A stretch of 36,413 nt of DNA from Acidobacteriota bacterium. Lineage in GTDB: Bacteria > Acidobacteriota > Polarisedimenticolia > J045. Made by a program: the position numbers and the translations under genes. Shown piece after piece: positions 1 through 7,768 of this stretch (positions are counted from its first letter, which is position 1; each line of letters opens with the position of its first letter). The DNA lies in contig RFIB01000022.1 of assembly GCA_003695625.1 (NCBI GenBank), positions 1 to 36,413 of the forward strand, in the 5' to 3' direction. The notes beneath the pieces were generated by a model that was not told the origin of the DNA, did no database searches, and worked only from the letters and a program-made list of their open reading frames with translations.

Positions 1-21
1 CACATCTTCGAGCGGATCTGA
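1..21 (+). CDS. C-terminal end of an unidentified upstream gene
   Basis: The first 21 bases read as six codons ending in TGA (His-Ile-Phe-Glu-Arg-Ile-stop), 16 bases before the next start region. Six residues cannot identify a family. DUF35 proteins commonly follow a thiolase or HMG-CoA synthase gene, so a thiolase-fold enzyme is the most natural guess, but this is only context. Confidence 0.4.
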   Translation, partial: HIFERI

Positions 22-37
22 GTCCGAGGGAGACGCG

Positions 38-439
38 GTGATGATCGGTTCGCCACGCTACTGGAGAGAAATTCCGCAGCGGTACCGCTACGAGGCGGCG
101 CGCTGCCGCAGCTGCGGCAAGATCCACTTCCCGCCCCGCGACGTGTGCTCCGCCTGCCGCGGTCGCGAGTTCGAGACCACGACGCTCGCGCAGCAGGGAA
201 CGATCGAGACCTTCACCGTGATCCACGTCGCGCCGTCCGGATTCGAGGACGAGGTCCCCTACGCGGTGGCGGTCGTCCGGCTTGACGACGGCGTCAAGAT
301 CACCGCCCAGGTCGTCGACTGCGATCCGGAGCAGCTCGAGATCGGCCAGCCGGTCCGGCTCGAGTTCCGCAAGGTGACCGAGGACGGCAAGTCGGGAATC
401 ATCTGCTACGGATACAAGTTCGTGCCGATCGCGTCCTAG
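38..439 (+). CDS. DUF35 Zn-ribbon / OB-fold acyl-CoA-associated protein
   Basis: This 133-residue protein has the two-part layout of the DUF35 family: an N-terminal rubredoxin-like zinc ribbon with two CxxC pairs (CRSCGK near residue 23 and CSACRG near residue 38), then an OB-fold (TIETFTVIHVAP onward). Family members bind acyl-CoA and act as partner or scaffold of thiolases and HMG-CoA synthases. The length fits the family. The start may be GTG 38 or ATG 41; the purine-rich GAGGGAG at 26-32 suits either. It probably forms an operon with the gene that ends at 21. The HMG-CoA reductase on the opposite strand at 2234-3781 fits a mevalonate-pathway setting, which is an inference. Confidence 0.85.
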   Translation: MMIGSPRYWREIPQRYRYEAARCRSCGKIHFPPRDVCSACRGREFETTTLAQQGTIETFTVIHVAPSGFEDEVPYAVAVVRLDDGVKITAQVVDCDPEQLEIGQPVRLEFRKVTEDGKSGIICYGYKFVPIAS

Positions 440-451
440 GCCGGGCGTCGG

Positions 452-2155
452 TCAGCGCTCACCGCGGCGCAACGCGAGTACGAGAGCGAGCAGGAACAGC
501 ACGGACCACGCCGGCCAGGGCCCGCCGGTCGTCAGCACGATCGCCCCCGAGACGAGACACGCCGCGGCGATCACGCTGCCGCGCAGACCCGCGAGCGGAT
601 TCTCCGGCGGTCGCCGCGTCGTCTTCTCGAGCACGCGCAGGCCCTCGGTCACCAGCAGCGGCGCCTTGACCATCGCGTCGAAGATCTCGGGCGCCACGCG
701 CACGCCCTCCCGCACCAGGCGCAGCGGGTTGAACTGCGTGAGAAACAGGCGCCGGATGTGGGGCGTCGAGACCTCGACCACGTCGAAGCCGGGCAGCAGC
801 AGGTGCCCCACACCTTCGTAGGTCACCAGCGCCTTGACCATCAGCACCATCTCGACGGGAAAGTACACACGGAACTGGGCGCCGGCGGCGAGCGACTCGA
901 GGATCATCCGGCCGATCGAGTACTCGCGGAAGCTGGCGTGCAGGCGCCAGCGACGGGAGATCTCCTCGACCTCGCGCCGGAACCCGTGTGGATCGGAGCC
1001 GGCCCCGATCTCGGCCGCGTTGGCCAGGAACCGGGCCGCGTTCTCCGCGTCGCCGGAGACCAGACTGAAGTAGTAGTAGAGCAGCAGCCGGCGCAGCTCC
1101 TCGTCGATGCGCCCGACCATGCCGAGATCGATGAATCCGACGCGGAGCCGACCGGTCTCCGGATCGCGAAGCACGAGCAGGTTGCCCGGGTGCAGGTCGG
1201 CGTGAAAGAAGCCGTCCTGGTACAGCATCCGCAGGATCGCCGCGGCTCCGAGGTCGATCAGCCGGCGCCGCTCGGCGAGCGACAGGCTCTCGGCGGCCGG
1301 CGCATCAGGCCGGAACCCGTCGAGAAACTCCATGCACAGCACGCGCTCGCCGCTGTAGGCGCGGAAGATCCGGGGAAACACGATGTCCGGCTCATCGCGG
1401 AAGTTCGCCGAGAACGTCTCCGCGTTGTCCGCCTCCCGGCGCAGGTCCACCTCGCGCAGGGTGTAGTCGCAGAACTCGTCGATGATCCGGCGCGGCTGGT
1501 AGCGCGGGAGGAACGCCTGCAGCAGCCGACCCGACAGCCGCAGCAGCACGGCATCCCGCTCGAGGATCTCGCGGATCCCCGGCTTGACGACCTTGACGAT
1601 CACCCGGTCGCCCTCGCGGGTGACCGCGCGGTGGGCCTGCGCGATCGACGCCGAGCCGATCGGCTCCGGCTCGATCTCGGCGAACATCTCGTCGACCGTC
1701 CGGCCCAGATCGTCCGCGATCACCTGCCGGATCACCGGAAACGGCACGGCCGGAAGCCTGTCGAGAAGATTCGCCAGCTCGCCGGTGATCGAGCGCGGCA
1801 GGATGTCCTCGCGCAGGCTCATGATCTGGCCGAGCTTGACGTAGGTCGGTCCCATCACCTCGAGTCGGCGGCGCAGCTGGACCGGGAACGGCTCGTTGCG
1901 GAACTCCCGGTCGACGAACGGCCTGACGAGGAACGCGAACACCGCCACGGCGCGGTATGTCCAGCCGCGATTGCGCCCCTCCTCCCGCCGGTGCCTGACC
2001 CAGGCGATCGCTCCGCCCAGCGCGAGACCGACCAGGTGCCGCTGCGTGACGAGGAAGCGGCGCACGATCCCCTGGCGCCGCGCGGCGCGAAGGGCGGCCT
2101 CGACGCCGGCATCGCGGACGTCGGCCGGACTCCTGGCGTCCGGAGATCTCGCCAT
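452..2155 (-). CDS. UbiB/ABC1 (AarF) family atypical kinase
   Basis: A 567-residue member of the UbiB/ABC1/ADCK family, membrane-linked ATPase/kinase-like proteins needed for ubiquinone or other prenyl-lipid metabolism. Counting from the GTG one codon upstream, the KxGQ signature is seen as KLGQ at 108-111, the Ala-rich loop as GSASIAQAH at 168-176, the ATP lysine as VIVKVVKPG near 187-194, the catalytic loop as HADLHPGN at 319-326 and the metal site as FIDLGM at 342-347. Two hydrophobic segments near the C-terminus (VIAAACLVSGAIVLTTGG and WSVLFLLALVLAL) look like the usual membrane hairpin. ATG 2155 is preferred because GGAAGG lies 5 bases upstream; GTG 2158 is possible. It converges with the DUF35 gene. 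The substrate is unknown; a link to isoprenoid lipids through the adjacent HMG-CoA reductase is inference. Confidence 0.92.
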   Translation of the reverse strand: MARSPDARSPADVRDAGVEAALRAARRQGIVRRFLVTQRHLVGLALGGAIAWVRHRREEGRNRGWTYRAVAVFAFLVRPFVDREFRNEPFPVQLRRRLEVMGPTYVKLGQIMSLREDILPRSITGELANLLDRLPAVPFPVIRQVIADDLGRTVDEMFAEIEPEPIGSASIAQAHRAVTREGDRVIVKVVKPGIREILERDAVLLRLSGRLLQAFLPRYQPRRIIDEFCDYTLREVDLRREADNAETFSANFRDEPDIVFPRIFRAYSGERVLCMEFLDGFRPDAPAAESLSLAERRRLIDLGAAAILRMLYQDGFFHADLHPGNLLVLRDPETGRLRVGFIDLGMVGRIDEELRRLLLYYYFSLVSGDAENAARFLANAAEIGAGSDPHGFRREVEEISRRWRLHASFREYSIGRMILESLAAGAQFRVYFPVEMVLMVKALVTYEGVGHLLLPGFDVVEVSTPHIRRLFLTQFNPLRLVREGVRVAPEIFDAMVKAPLLVTEGLRVLEKTTRRPPENPLAGLRGSVIAAACLVSGAIVLTTGGPWPAWSVLFLLALVLALRRGER

Positions 2156-2233
2156 CACCCCTTCCGTCGGCGGGCGCGCGGGCCGGCCCCGCAGCCGGGA
2201 CCCGCTCCGCGCGCTCCGGAACGTCGGATGATA

Positions 2234-3781
2234 TCAGCGGTTACGACCGTACTCCTCGTGGCTGGACACCCAGTCGAGCGAGGAGATCGCGGCCCCGAGC
2301 GACAGCTCACCCGCCAGCGCGACGCCGGCGACGATCTCGGCCAGCTTGCGCACCTTGCCCTTGCCCCAGCACCCGAGCACCTCGAGACACTCGCGCTGGG
2401 TCGGCAGGCCGGTCCCCCCCCCGTAGGTGGCCACGATCAGCGACGGGATCGTCAGCGACATGTAGAAGTCGCCCTCCGCGGTCAGCTCGCTGTAGAAGAT
2501 CCCCGCCGAACTCTCCGAGACATTGGCCACGTCCTGGCCGGTGGCGATGAACATCGCCGTGATGGCGTTGGGCGAGTGGGCGCCGTTGTTGTTCGCGCCG
2601 GAGAGGATCGAGCCGACGTTGGCAACCTGGTTGTGGTAGACCAGCGCTTCCGGCTCGACGCGCATGTGCTGGACGAGCAGTTCGCGCTTGATCGTCGCCT
2701 CGGCGGTGACCCGCTTGCCCCGCGTCCGCATCACGTTGACCTGGGACGCCTTCTTGTCCGTCGCCAGGTTCGATTCGAGGAAGAACCGGCGCACCGACTT
2801 GTTGTTGTCGAGGATCCAGCTGCATGCAGCGAACGTCGCCCGGCCGACCATGTTCTGGCCGGCCGCGTCCCCCGTGGAGAAGTTGAACCGCAGGTAGGCG
2901 AACTTGCTGGCCAGGAACGTGTCGATGAACAGCAGTTTGCCGACGCTGGTCGTCGCCTCGGCAGCCTCGCGGATCGGCTCGATGTTCTCGTTGACCCAGT
3001 CACGGAACGCGCGCGCCTCGCGGGCCGAGTCGAACACGAACACCGGAGCCCGCTGCATGCAGTCGTCCTGCACCGTGCAGCGCACGCCGCCGCTGAGATT
3101 GACCACCTTGATGCCGCGGTTGTAGGAGGCGACGAGCGTGCCCTCGGTCGTCGCCAGCGGGATCAGGAATTCGCCCTGCGCGTGCTCGCCGTTCACGAGC
3201 AGCGGCCCGGCGAATCCGATCGGGATCTGCGCCACGCCGGTGAACGCCTCGATGTTGCCCCGCGTCAGCTCGGGATCGAACGAGTACTTGTCGAGGTGCC
3301 GGAACTTGACACCGGAGAACTTCTCGACGAACGCCCGGCGCTCGCGGATCACTTCCTCCGCGTAGTCGTTGTCCTTCGAGTACGGAATCCGCGTGCGCTG
3401 CTCGCGCTCCTCGACCAGCCCGTCCTTGACGCTGAACCGCAGCCGGCCGAACGGTTCCGCATCGACGTCGAAGGCCAGTTCGTGCTGTCCCTGCTCGAGC
3501 CGGGTCCCGGCGACGTGGAGCTGCAGCCGCTCGCGCAGCGGAAACGGCAGCGGGCCGTCCTGCTCGAGCTCCGCGGGCGACATGCGACGTCCGTCGGACA
3601 GCTCGATCGCGACGCGGTCGAGGGGGATCTCCTCACCGTCGATGCGCAGAGCGCGGATGCGGCGCAGGCGGGCGTCCGAGAGCCGGTTCTTCAGCGCGAA
3701 CGTCACGCCGTTGCCGGTGTTCTCCAGGCTGCCGAACGTGTAGAGCTGGCGGAGGATCAGCGAGGGGATCTTCATGAACAT
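2234..3781 (-). CDS. Class I HMG-CoA reductase with an extra N-terminal beta-rich domain
   Basis: This 515-residue enzyme should reduce HMG-CoA to mevalonate, the committed step of the mevalonate route to isoprenoids. Catalytic motifs are complete: ATTEG with Glu213, GDAAGQNM at 304-311, TDKK with Lys343, GQDVA with Asp417 and the C-terminal His508 in SSHEE. TDKK and the GGGTGLPTQ segment mark the class I (eukaryotic/archaeal) type rather than the class II type of many bacteria. Residues 1 to about 130 are not part of a normal reductase; they resemble the DUF6379/C-glycoside deglycosidase beta-subunit pattern (RIDGEEIP at 46-53, then a glycine-His-Glu strand). No membrane or sterol-sensing segments are present. 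Start ATG 3781 is chosen because the promoter at 3829-3857 would put an upstream GTG at 3817 almost on the transcription start; ATG 3775 is another option. Confidence 0.93.
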   Translation of the reverse strand: MFMKIPSLILRQLYTFGSLENTGNGVTFALKNRLSDARLRRIRALRIDGEEIPLDRVAIELSDGRRMSPAELEQDGPLPFPLRERLQLHVAGTRLEQGQHELAFDVDAEPFGRLRFSVKDGLVEEREQRTRIPYSKDNDYAEEVIRERRAFVEKFSGVKFRHLDKYSFDPELTRGNIEAFTGVAQIPIGFAGPLLVNGEHAQGEFLIPLATTEGTLVASYNRGIKVVNLSGGVRCTVQDDCMQRAPVFVFDSAREARAFRDWVNENIEPIREAAEATTSVGKLLFIDTFLASKFAYLRFNFSTGDAAGQNMVGRATFAACSWILDNNKSVRRFFLESNLATDKKASQVNVMRTRGKRVTAEATIKRELLVQHMRVEPEALVYHNQVANVGSILSGANNNGAHSPNAITAMFIATGQDVANVSESSAGIFYSELTAEGDFYMSLTIPSLIVATYGGGTGLPTQRECLEVLGCWGKGKVRKLAEIVAGVALAGELSLGAAISSLDWVSSHEEYGRNR

Positions 3782-3828
3782 CGTGTGCCCGTCCTGGCGC
3801 CCCGCGGGCGGGAGCACCGCAGGCGGGC

Positions 3829-3857
3829 TTTATACGCCCCGGCCGGCCGGTAATCAA
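3829..3857 (-). promoter_or_regulatory. Sigma-70 type promoter of the HMG-CoA reductase gene
   Basis: Reading the minus strand, TTGATT (3857-3852) and TATAAA (3834-3829) are separated by exactly 17 bases. Both boxes are AT-rich islands in very GC-rich DNA. Transcription would start near 3822, giving a leader of about 40 bases to ATG 3781. Confidence 0.65.
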
Positions 3858-4009
3858 AGACTGGCCCCCCGCGGCCGCTCCGCTGACCCGGGTCAGCGCC
3901 GGCCGTTCCGCTGCGGCTGGGCAGCGCGCCCGGCGCGGGCGATGATGTTCGCTGGATCAGGACGCCGGGCGCCGCGCCGGACCGCGGACCCGGCAAAGGA
4001 GTCGCCACG

Positions 4010-5710
4010 GTGAGCGAGAGCGCTGTCGAGACCCGCCTGCTCGATGCCGCCGCGCAGGAACTCGCGGCCCGGCGCGAGGCGTGGCGCCGGGTCGATGTCG
4101 ACGAACGGATCGCCCTGATCGACGAGCTGTCGCGCGGCTTCGCGCGCATCGCGGCACGATGGGCCGAGTCCGTGCTCGAGCTCGAGGGTCTCGATCCCGA
4201 GCGCCCGGAGGCCGGCGAGGAGTGGCTCGTCGGCCCCTATCTCGTGCTGCGCTATCTGCACTGCCTGCGACGGGCGCTCGTCGGCGTGCGCGACACCGGC
4301 CGGCCGAGGATTCCGGGGCCGATCACGACCCGGCCGGACGGGCAGGTCGTCGCCCGCGTGTTCCCGGAGACCATCTGGGACCGGCTGTTCTACCCGGGCG
4401 TCGCCGCCGAGGTGTGGATGCACCCTCACGTCACTCTCGACGACCTGCCGCGCACCCAGGCGCGCTGCTATCACGACCTCGAGTCTCCGGGGCGGACCTG
4501 TCTCGTGCTCGGCGGCGGGAACGTCTCGTCGATCGGCCCGCTCGACGCGCTGACCAAGCTGTTCCTCGACGACCGCGTCGTGCTGTTCAAGCTGCACCCG
4601 GTCAACAGTTTTCTCGCGCCGCTGTTCGAGGAGGCGATGGCGCCGCTGATCGACCGCGGCTTCCTGCGCATCGTCGTCGGCGGTGTGGCCGAGGGTGCGC
4701 ATCTGTGCCGGCATCCGCTCGTCGACGAGATCCACGTCACCGGCGCGGAGGAGACGTACCTCGCGATCGTGTTCGGCACCGGGGAGGACGGTGCGCGGCG
4801 GCGCGCCGAAGGGCGGCCGCTGATCGAGAAGCCGGTCACCGGCGAACTCGGGAACGTCTCGCCGGTGCTCGTCGTCCCCGGGGCCTGGTCACGCCGCGAC
4901 CTCGCCTACCAGGCGACGAACATCGTGTCGATGCTGGTCAACAACGCCGGGTTCAACTGCAACGCGGCCCGCGTCATCGTGCAGCATGCGGGCTGGAGCG
5001 GACGGTCGGCGCTGCTCGACGCGATCCGGCATCGTCTCGCCGCGACGCCGACGCGCCGCGCGTACTACCCCGGCGCGTTCGAGCGCCACAGGACGTTCGT
5101 CGAGGCGCATCCGGAGGCCGAGCGGTTCGGCGACCCCGCGTCCGACGAGCTGCCGTGGACGCTGATCCCCGGCGTGCCGTCCGACGCACGCGACGAGATC
5201 TGCTTCGAGGTCGAGGCGTTCTGCGGCCTCGTTGCCGAGACGACCCTCGAGGCGCCGGACGTGGAGAGCTATCTGCAGCGCGCGGTCGCGTTCTGCAACG
5301 ACACGCTCTACGGATCGCTCAACGTGACGCTGGTGGTCGACCGCGAGACCGCACGACACCCGCGGCTCGGACGGGCGGTCGAACGCGCGGTCGCCGACCT
5401 GCGCTACGGGACGGTGTGCGTCAACCACTGGGCCGCGCTCGGCTTCGCGCTCGGCATCACGCCGTGGGGCGCCTATCCCGGCAACGAGCCGCACGCGCCG
5501 GGCTCGGGAATCGGCGTCGTCCACAACGCGCTGATGTTCGAGGAGGTCGAGAAGGCGGTGATCAGGACGCGCTTCCGGGCGTTCCCCTACCCGCCGTGGT
5601 TCGTCGACCATCGCAGTGCCCACCGGCTGTGCGCCGAACTGACCGAGTTCGAGGCCCGTCCGTCGTGGGCGCGACTTCCGCGGGTGACCTGGCACGCGCT
5701 GCGGGCCTAG
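4010..5710 (+). CDS. Aldehyde dehydrogenase family protein, divergent member
   Basis: A 566-residue protein of the NAD(P)-dependent aldehyde dehydrogenase superfamily, which oxidises aldehydes or acyl groups through a cysteine thioester. The catalytic Cys317 lies in NNAGFNCNAAR, the general-base Glu279 in TGELGNVSP, the cofactor-binding lysine in VLFKLHPVNS (Lys194) and the turn around the cofactor in HVTGAEE (243-247). These motifs depart from the usual GQxC and ELGGK forms, and the protein is about 70 residues longer than typical members. GTG 4010 is supported by AAGGAG at 3996-4001, 8 bases away. Its stop codon overlaps the stop of the converging HAD gene in one CTAG. The substrate cannot be told; lipid or isoprenoid aldehydes are possible given the neighbours. 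Confidence 0.82.
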   Translation: MSESAVETRLLDAAAQELAARREAWRRVDVDERIALIDELSRGFARIAARWAESVLELEGLDPERPEAGEEWLVGPYLVLRYLHCLRRALVGVRDTGRPRIPGPITTRPDGQVVARVFPETIWDRLFYPGVAAEVWMHPHVTLDDLPRTQARCYHDLESPGRTCLVLGGGNVSSIGPLDALTKLFLDDRVVLFKLHPVNSFLAPLFEEAMAPLIDRGFLRIVVGGVAEGAHLCRHPLVDEIHVTGAEETYLAIVFGTGEDGARRRAEGRPLIEKPVTGELGNVSPVLVVPGAWSRRDLAYQATNIVSMLVNNAGFNCNAARVIVQHAGWSGRSALLDAIRHRLAATPTRRAYYPGAFERHRTFVEAHPEAERFGDPASDELPWTLIPGVPSDARDEICFEVEAFCGLVAETTLEAPDVESYLQRAVAFCNDTLYGSLNVTLVVDRETARHPRLGRAVERAVADLRYGTVCVNHWAALGFALGITPWGAYPGNEPHAPGSGIGVVHNALMFEEVEKAVIRTRFRAFPYPPWFVDHRSAHRLCAELTEFEARPSWARLPRVTWHALRA

Positions 5711-6438
5711 TCCTGTCGTTCCGCGACGAGTCGCGGCAGCGCGCGCAGGTCGGGCAGCGCGGCCCACAGCGGACCGAGCCGCCCGCGCCGATCGACGAGC
5801 CGGACCGCGCAGCCGGCGGCACGCGCACCGGACCAGTCGGTCTCCGGCAGGTCGCCGACGTGCAGTGCCCGGCGCGGCGCCACGCCGAGTCGGGCGAGCG
5901 CACAGTCGAACAGGCGCGGATCCGGCTTCTCGACGCCGGCGCGATGCGATCCGCAGATCACCGCGAAGTGCCGGGCGAGCCCGAGGCGGTCGAGCAGCGG
6001 CTCGAGACGCGAGTCCCAGTTGGACACGACGCCCAGCGCGACGCCGCACGCCTCGAGCCGCGCGAGCACCTCCGGGACCTCGTCGTAGATCCGCCACGCC
6101 CCGGGGGTCAGGAAATGCTCGTAGAGGCGTTCGGTCGCACGCCGTACCAGACCGTCGGCCGGCGGGCGCCCGACGATCTCCTCGACGACCGCGGCGACGA
6201 GCGCCTGCCAGAACGCGAGTTCCCCGCCGGCGAGCCGGTAGCGATCGGCGCCCGGAGGATGCGCCAGCGCCAGCCGCCGCCACTGGCGGCGCATCACCGC
6301 GTCCCACCTGGCGTCGGGGGCGTCGATCCCCAGCTCGCGGAAGTGCCGCGCATACGACGCGCCGAACGTCCCTGCCGGGCCGATCAGCGTCTCGCCGACA
6401 TCGAACAGGACGGCGTCGAATCGCGGCGCTCGCGCCAC
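5707..6438 (-). CDS. HAD-superfamily hydrolase, REG-2/HDHD3-like subfamily
   Basis: A 243-residue protein with the HAD fold: nucleophile motif FDVGETL with Asp13, motif II VVSNWDSRL, motif III lysine in GVEKPDPRLF and motif IV HVGDLPETD. The SNWDSRL and EKPDP signatures match the REG-2-like HAD-IA group. In this group the second aspartate of DxD is replaced, and here position 15 is glycine, so the usual general acid/base is absent and ordinary phosphatase activity is doubtful. Start GTG 6438 is preceded by AGGGGG about 7 bases upstream; the open frame continues further upstream, but without HAD homology. It is transcribed away from the HD-domain gene. Substrate unknown. Confidence 0.85.
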   Translation of the reverse strand: MARAPRFDAVLFDVGETLIGPAGTFGASYARHFRELGIDAPDARWDAVMRRQWRRLALAHPPGADRYRLAGGELAFWQALVAAVVEEIVGRPPADGLVRRATERLYEHFLTPGAWRIYDEVPEVLARLEACGVALGVVSNWDSRLEPLLDRLGLARHFAVICGSHRAGVEKPDPRLFDCALARLGVAPRRALHVGDLPETDWSGARAAGCAVRLVDRRGRLGPLWAALPDLRALPRLVAERQD

Positions 6439-6504
6439 GGCGTTCCCCCTTCGCCCGGGTCGGGCATAATCCGGACACGGACAGTCTGCGGAGGATCGCA
6501 CGTG

Positions 6505-7083
6505 ATGGCGAGGACGAGGCTCACCCGCGCGGAGGCGCAGGCGCTGCTGTTCGAGTGGACCGAGACCGAGGCGCTGCGCCGCCACGCCCGCGCGGTCGAG
6601 ATCGTGATGCGGGCCGCGGCGGACCGCTACGGGTCGGGAGAGGCCGACCGTGAGGTCTACGGCATCGCGGGACTGCTTCACGACGCCGACTACGAGAAGT
6701 GGCCCGAAGAGCACCCGCAGCGGATCGTCGGGTGGCTGCGCGAGCGCGGCGAGGACGAGCTGGCCCACGCGATCAGCGCCCATTACAGCAAGTGGGGTGT
6801 CGAGCCGCGCTCCACCCTGGACCGGTGCCTGCTCGCGTGCGACGAGCTGACCGGGTTCATCGGCGCGTGCTGCCTGGTCCGGCCGGACGGGATCGCGACG
6901 CTCGGCGCGCGCTCGGTGCGGAAGAAGCTCAAGGACAAGGCGTTCGCGGCGAAGGTCGATCGCGGGGAGATCCGCCTCGGCGCCGAGCTGCTCGGCGTCG
7001 ACCTGTCCGAGCACATCGAGTTCGTGATCTCCGCCCTGAGACCTCACGCCGCGGAACTCGGGCTCGAAGGCCCTCCACGATGA
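6505..7083 (+). CDS. HD-domain metal-dependent phosphohydrolase-like protein
   Basis: A 192-residue compact HD-superfamily protein. The expected metal ligands are visible: His27 in RRHARAVE, His59-Asp60 in GLLHDADYEKW, further histidines near 88-93 in AHAISAHYSK and Asp113 in LLACDELTGF. Such proteins hydrolyse phosphate esters, often of nucleotides, but small stand-alone members are rarely characterised. GGAGG at 6490-6494 lies 10 bases before ATG 6505 and 7 before GTG 6502, so either start is possible. CATAAT at 6465-6470 could be its -10 box, with no convincing -35. The Nudix gene follows after 7 bases, suggesting a nucleotide or cofactor house-cleaning unit. Confidence 0.85.
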   Translation: MARTRLTRAEAQALLFEWTETEALRRHARAVEIVMRAAADRYGSGEADREVYGIAGLLHDADYEKWPEEHPQRIVGWLRERGEDELAHAISAHYSKWGVEPRSTLDRCLLACDELTGFIGACCLVRPDGIATLGARSVRKKLKDKAFAAKVDRGEIRLGAELLGVDLSEHIEFVISALRPHAAELGLEGPPR

Positions 7084-7090
7084 CGGATCC

Positions 7091-7768
7091 GTGAGCAGGA
7101 CGCGCGCCTGGGCCGACACCGCGCGGCTGGTCGAGCACCTGCGCCGCGGGCTCGCCGGCCCGCTGCCGGGAGCGGACGCGCAGGCGCTGATGGCGCCCCG
7201 TCCGCGTCCGGGCTGGCGCCCGGGCCCGCCGCCGGGCGCGGCGCGGCCCGCCGGGGCCGTCCTGCTGCTCTACGGCTCGCCGCACGGCCCGCGCCTGGTG
7301 CTCACGCGCCGGGCGGCTCACCTGCCGACCCACCAGGGACAGATCAGTCTGCCGGGCGGCGCCTGCGAGCCAGGCGAGAGCCCGGAACAGGCCGCCCGGC
7401 GGGAACTCGCCGAGGAGCTCGGCGTCCCGCCCGCAGCCTATGACCTGCTCGGTGCCCTGTCGCCGCTGCACATCCCGGTGTCCGGATTCCTGCTGCACCC
7501 GTTCGTCGCGTTCGCACCGGCCCGTCCGCGGCTGACGCCCGATCCGGGCGAGGTCGCCGGGCTGCTCGAGCCGTCCCTGTCCGAGCTCGCCGACCCCGCG
7601 CGGCAACGGACGGTCTTTCGCGCGCACGAGGGCCGGCGCTACCGCGTGCCCCTGTTCGACGTCGACGGCGAGGTCGTCTGGGGGGCCACCGCGATGATCC
7701 TCGCCGAACTGCTGACCGTGCTCGGGGCGGCGCCGCGCCCCGCTCCGCTCGAGGAGGACGACCGATGA
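7091..7768 (+). CDS. Nudix hydrolase, CoA pyrophosphatase (NudL) type
   Basis: A 225-residue Nudix protein. The full Nudix box Gx5Ex7REUxEExGU is present from GACEPGE to RELAEELGV. Directly upstream is the NuCoA signature of CoA and acyl-CoA pyrophosphatases, seen as LTRRAAHLPTHQGQISLPGG. Family members split CoA or oxidised CoA into 3',5'-ADP and phosphopantetheine. Start GTG 7091 has only a weak ribosome site; the ATG at 7080 is in another frame and stops after four codons. The stop overlaps the start of the gamma-glutamyltransferase gene by 4 bases (ATGA), so the two are probably translationally coupled. The CoA assignment rests on motif form. Confidence 0.88.
   Translation: MSRTRAWADTARLVEHLRRGLAGPLPGADAQALMAPRPRPGWRPGPPPGAARPAGAVLLLYGSPHGPRLVLTRRAAHLPTHQGQISLPGGACEPGESPEQAARRELAEELGVPPAAYDLLGALSPLHIPVSGFLLHPFVAFAPARPRLTPDPGEVAGLLEPSLSELADPARQRTVFRAHEGRRYRVPLFDVDGEVVWGATAMILAELLTVLGAAPRPAPLEEDDR

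Noticed and set aside
3782-3817. Upstream GTG 3817 as start of HMG-CoA reductase
   Set aside because: It would lie about five bases from the predicted transcription start, and the 12 added residues are not conserved-looking.
758-3853. A 1031-codon open frame on the plus strand opposite the UbiB and HMG-CoA reductase genes
   Set aside because: It is antisense to two clearly recognisable genes, has low-complexity Arg/Asp/Val-rich text and no family motif; such frames are common in GC-rich DNA.
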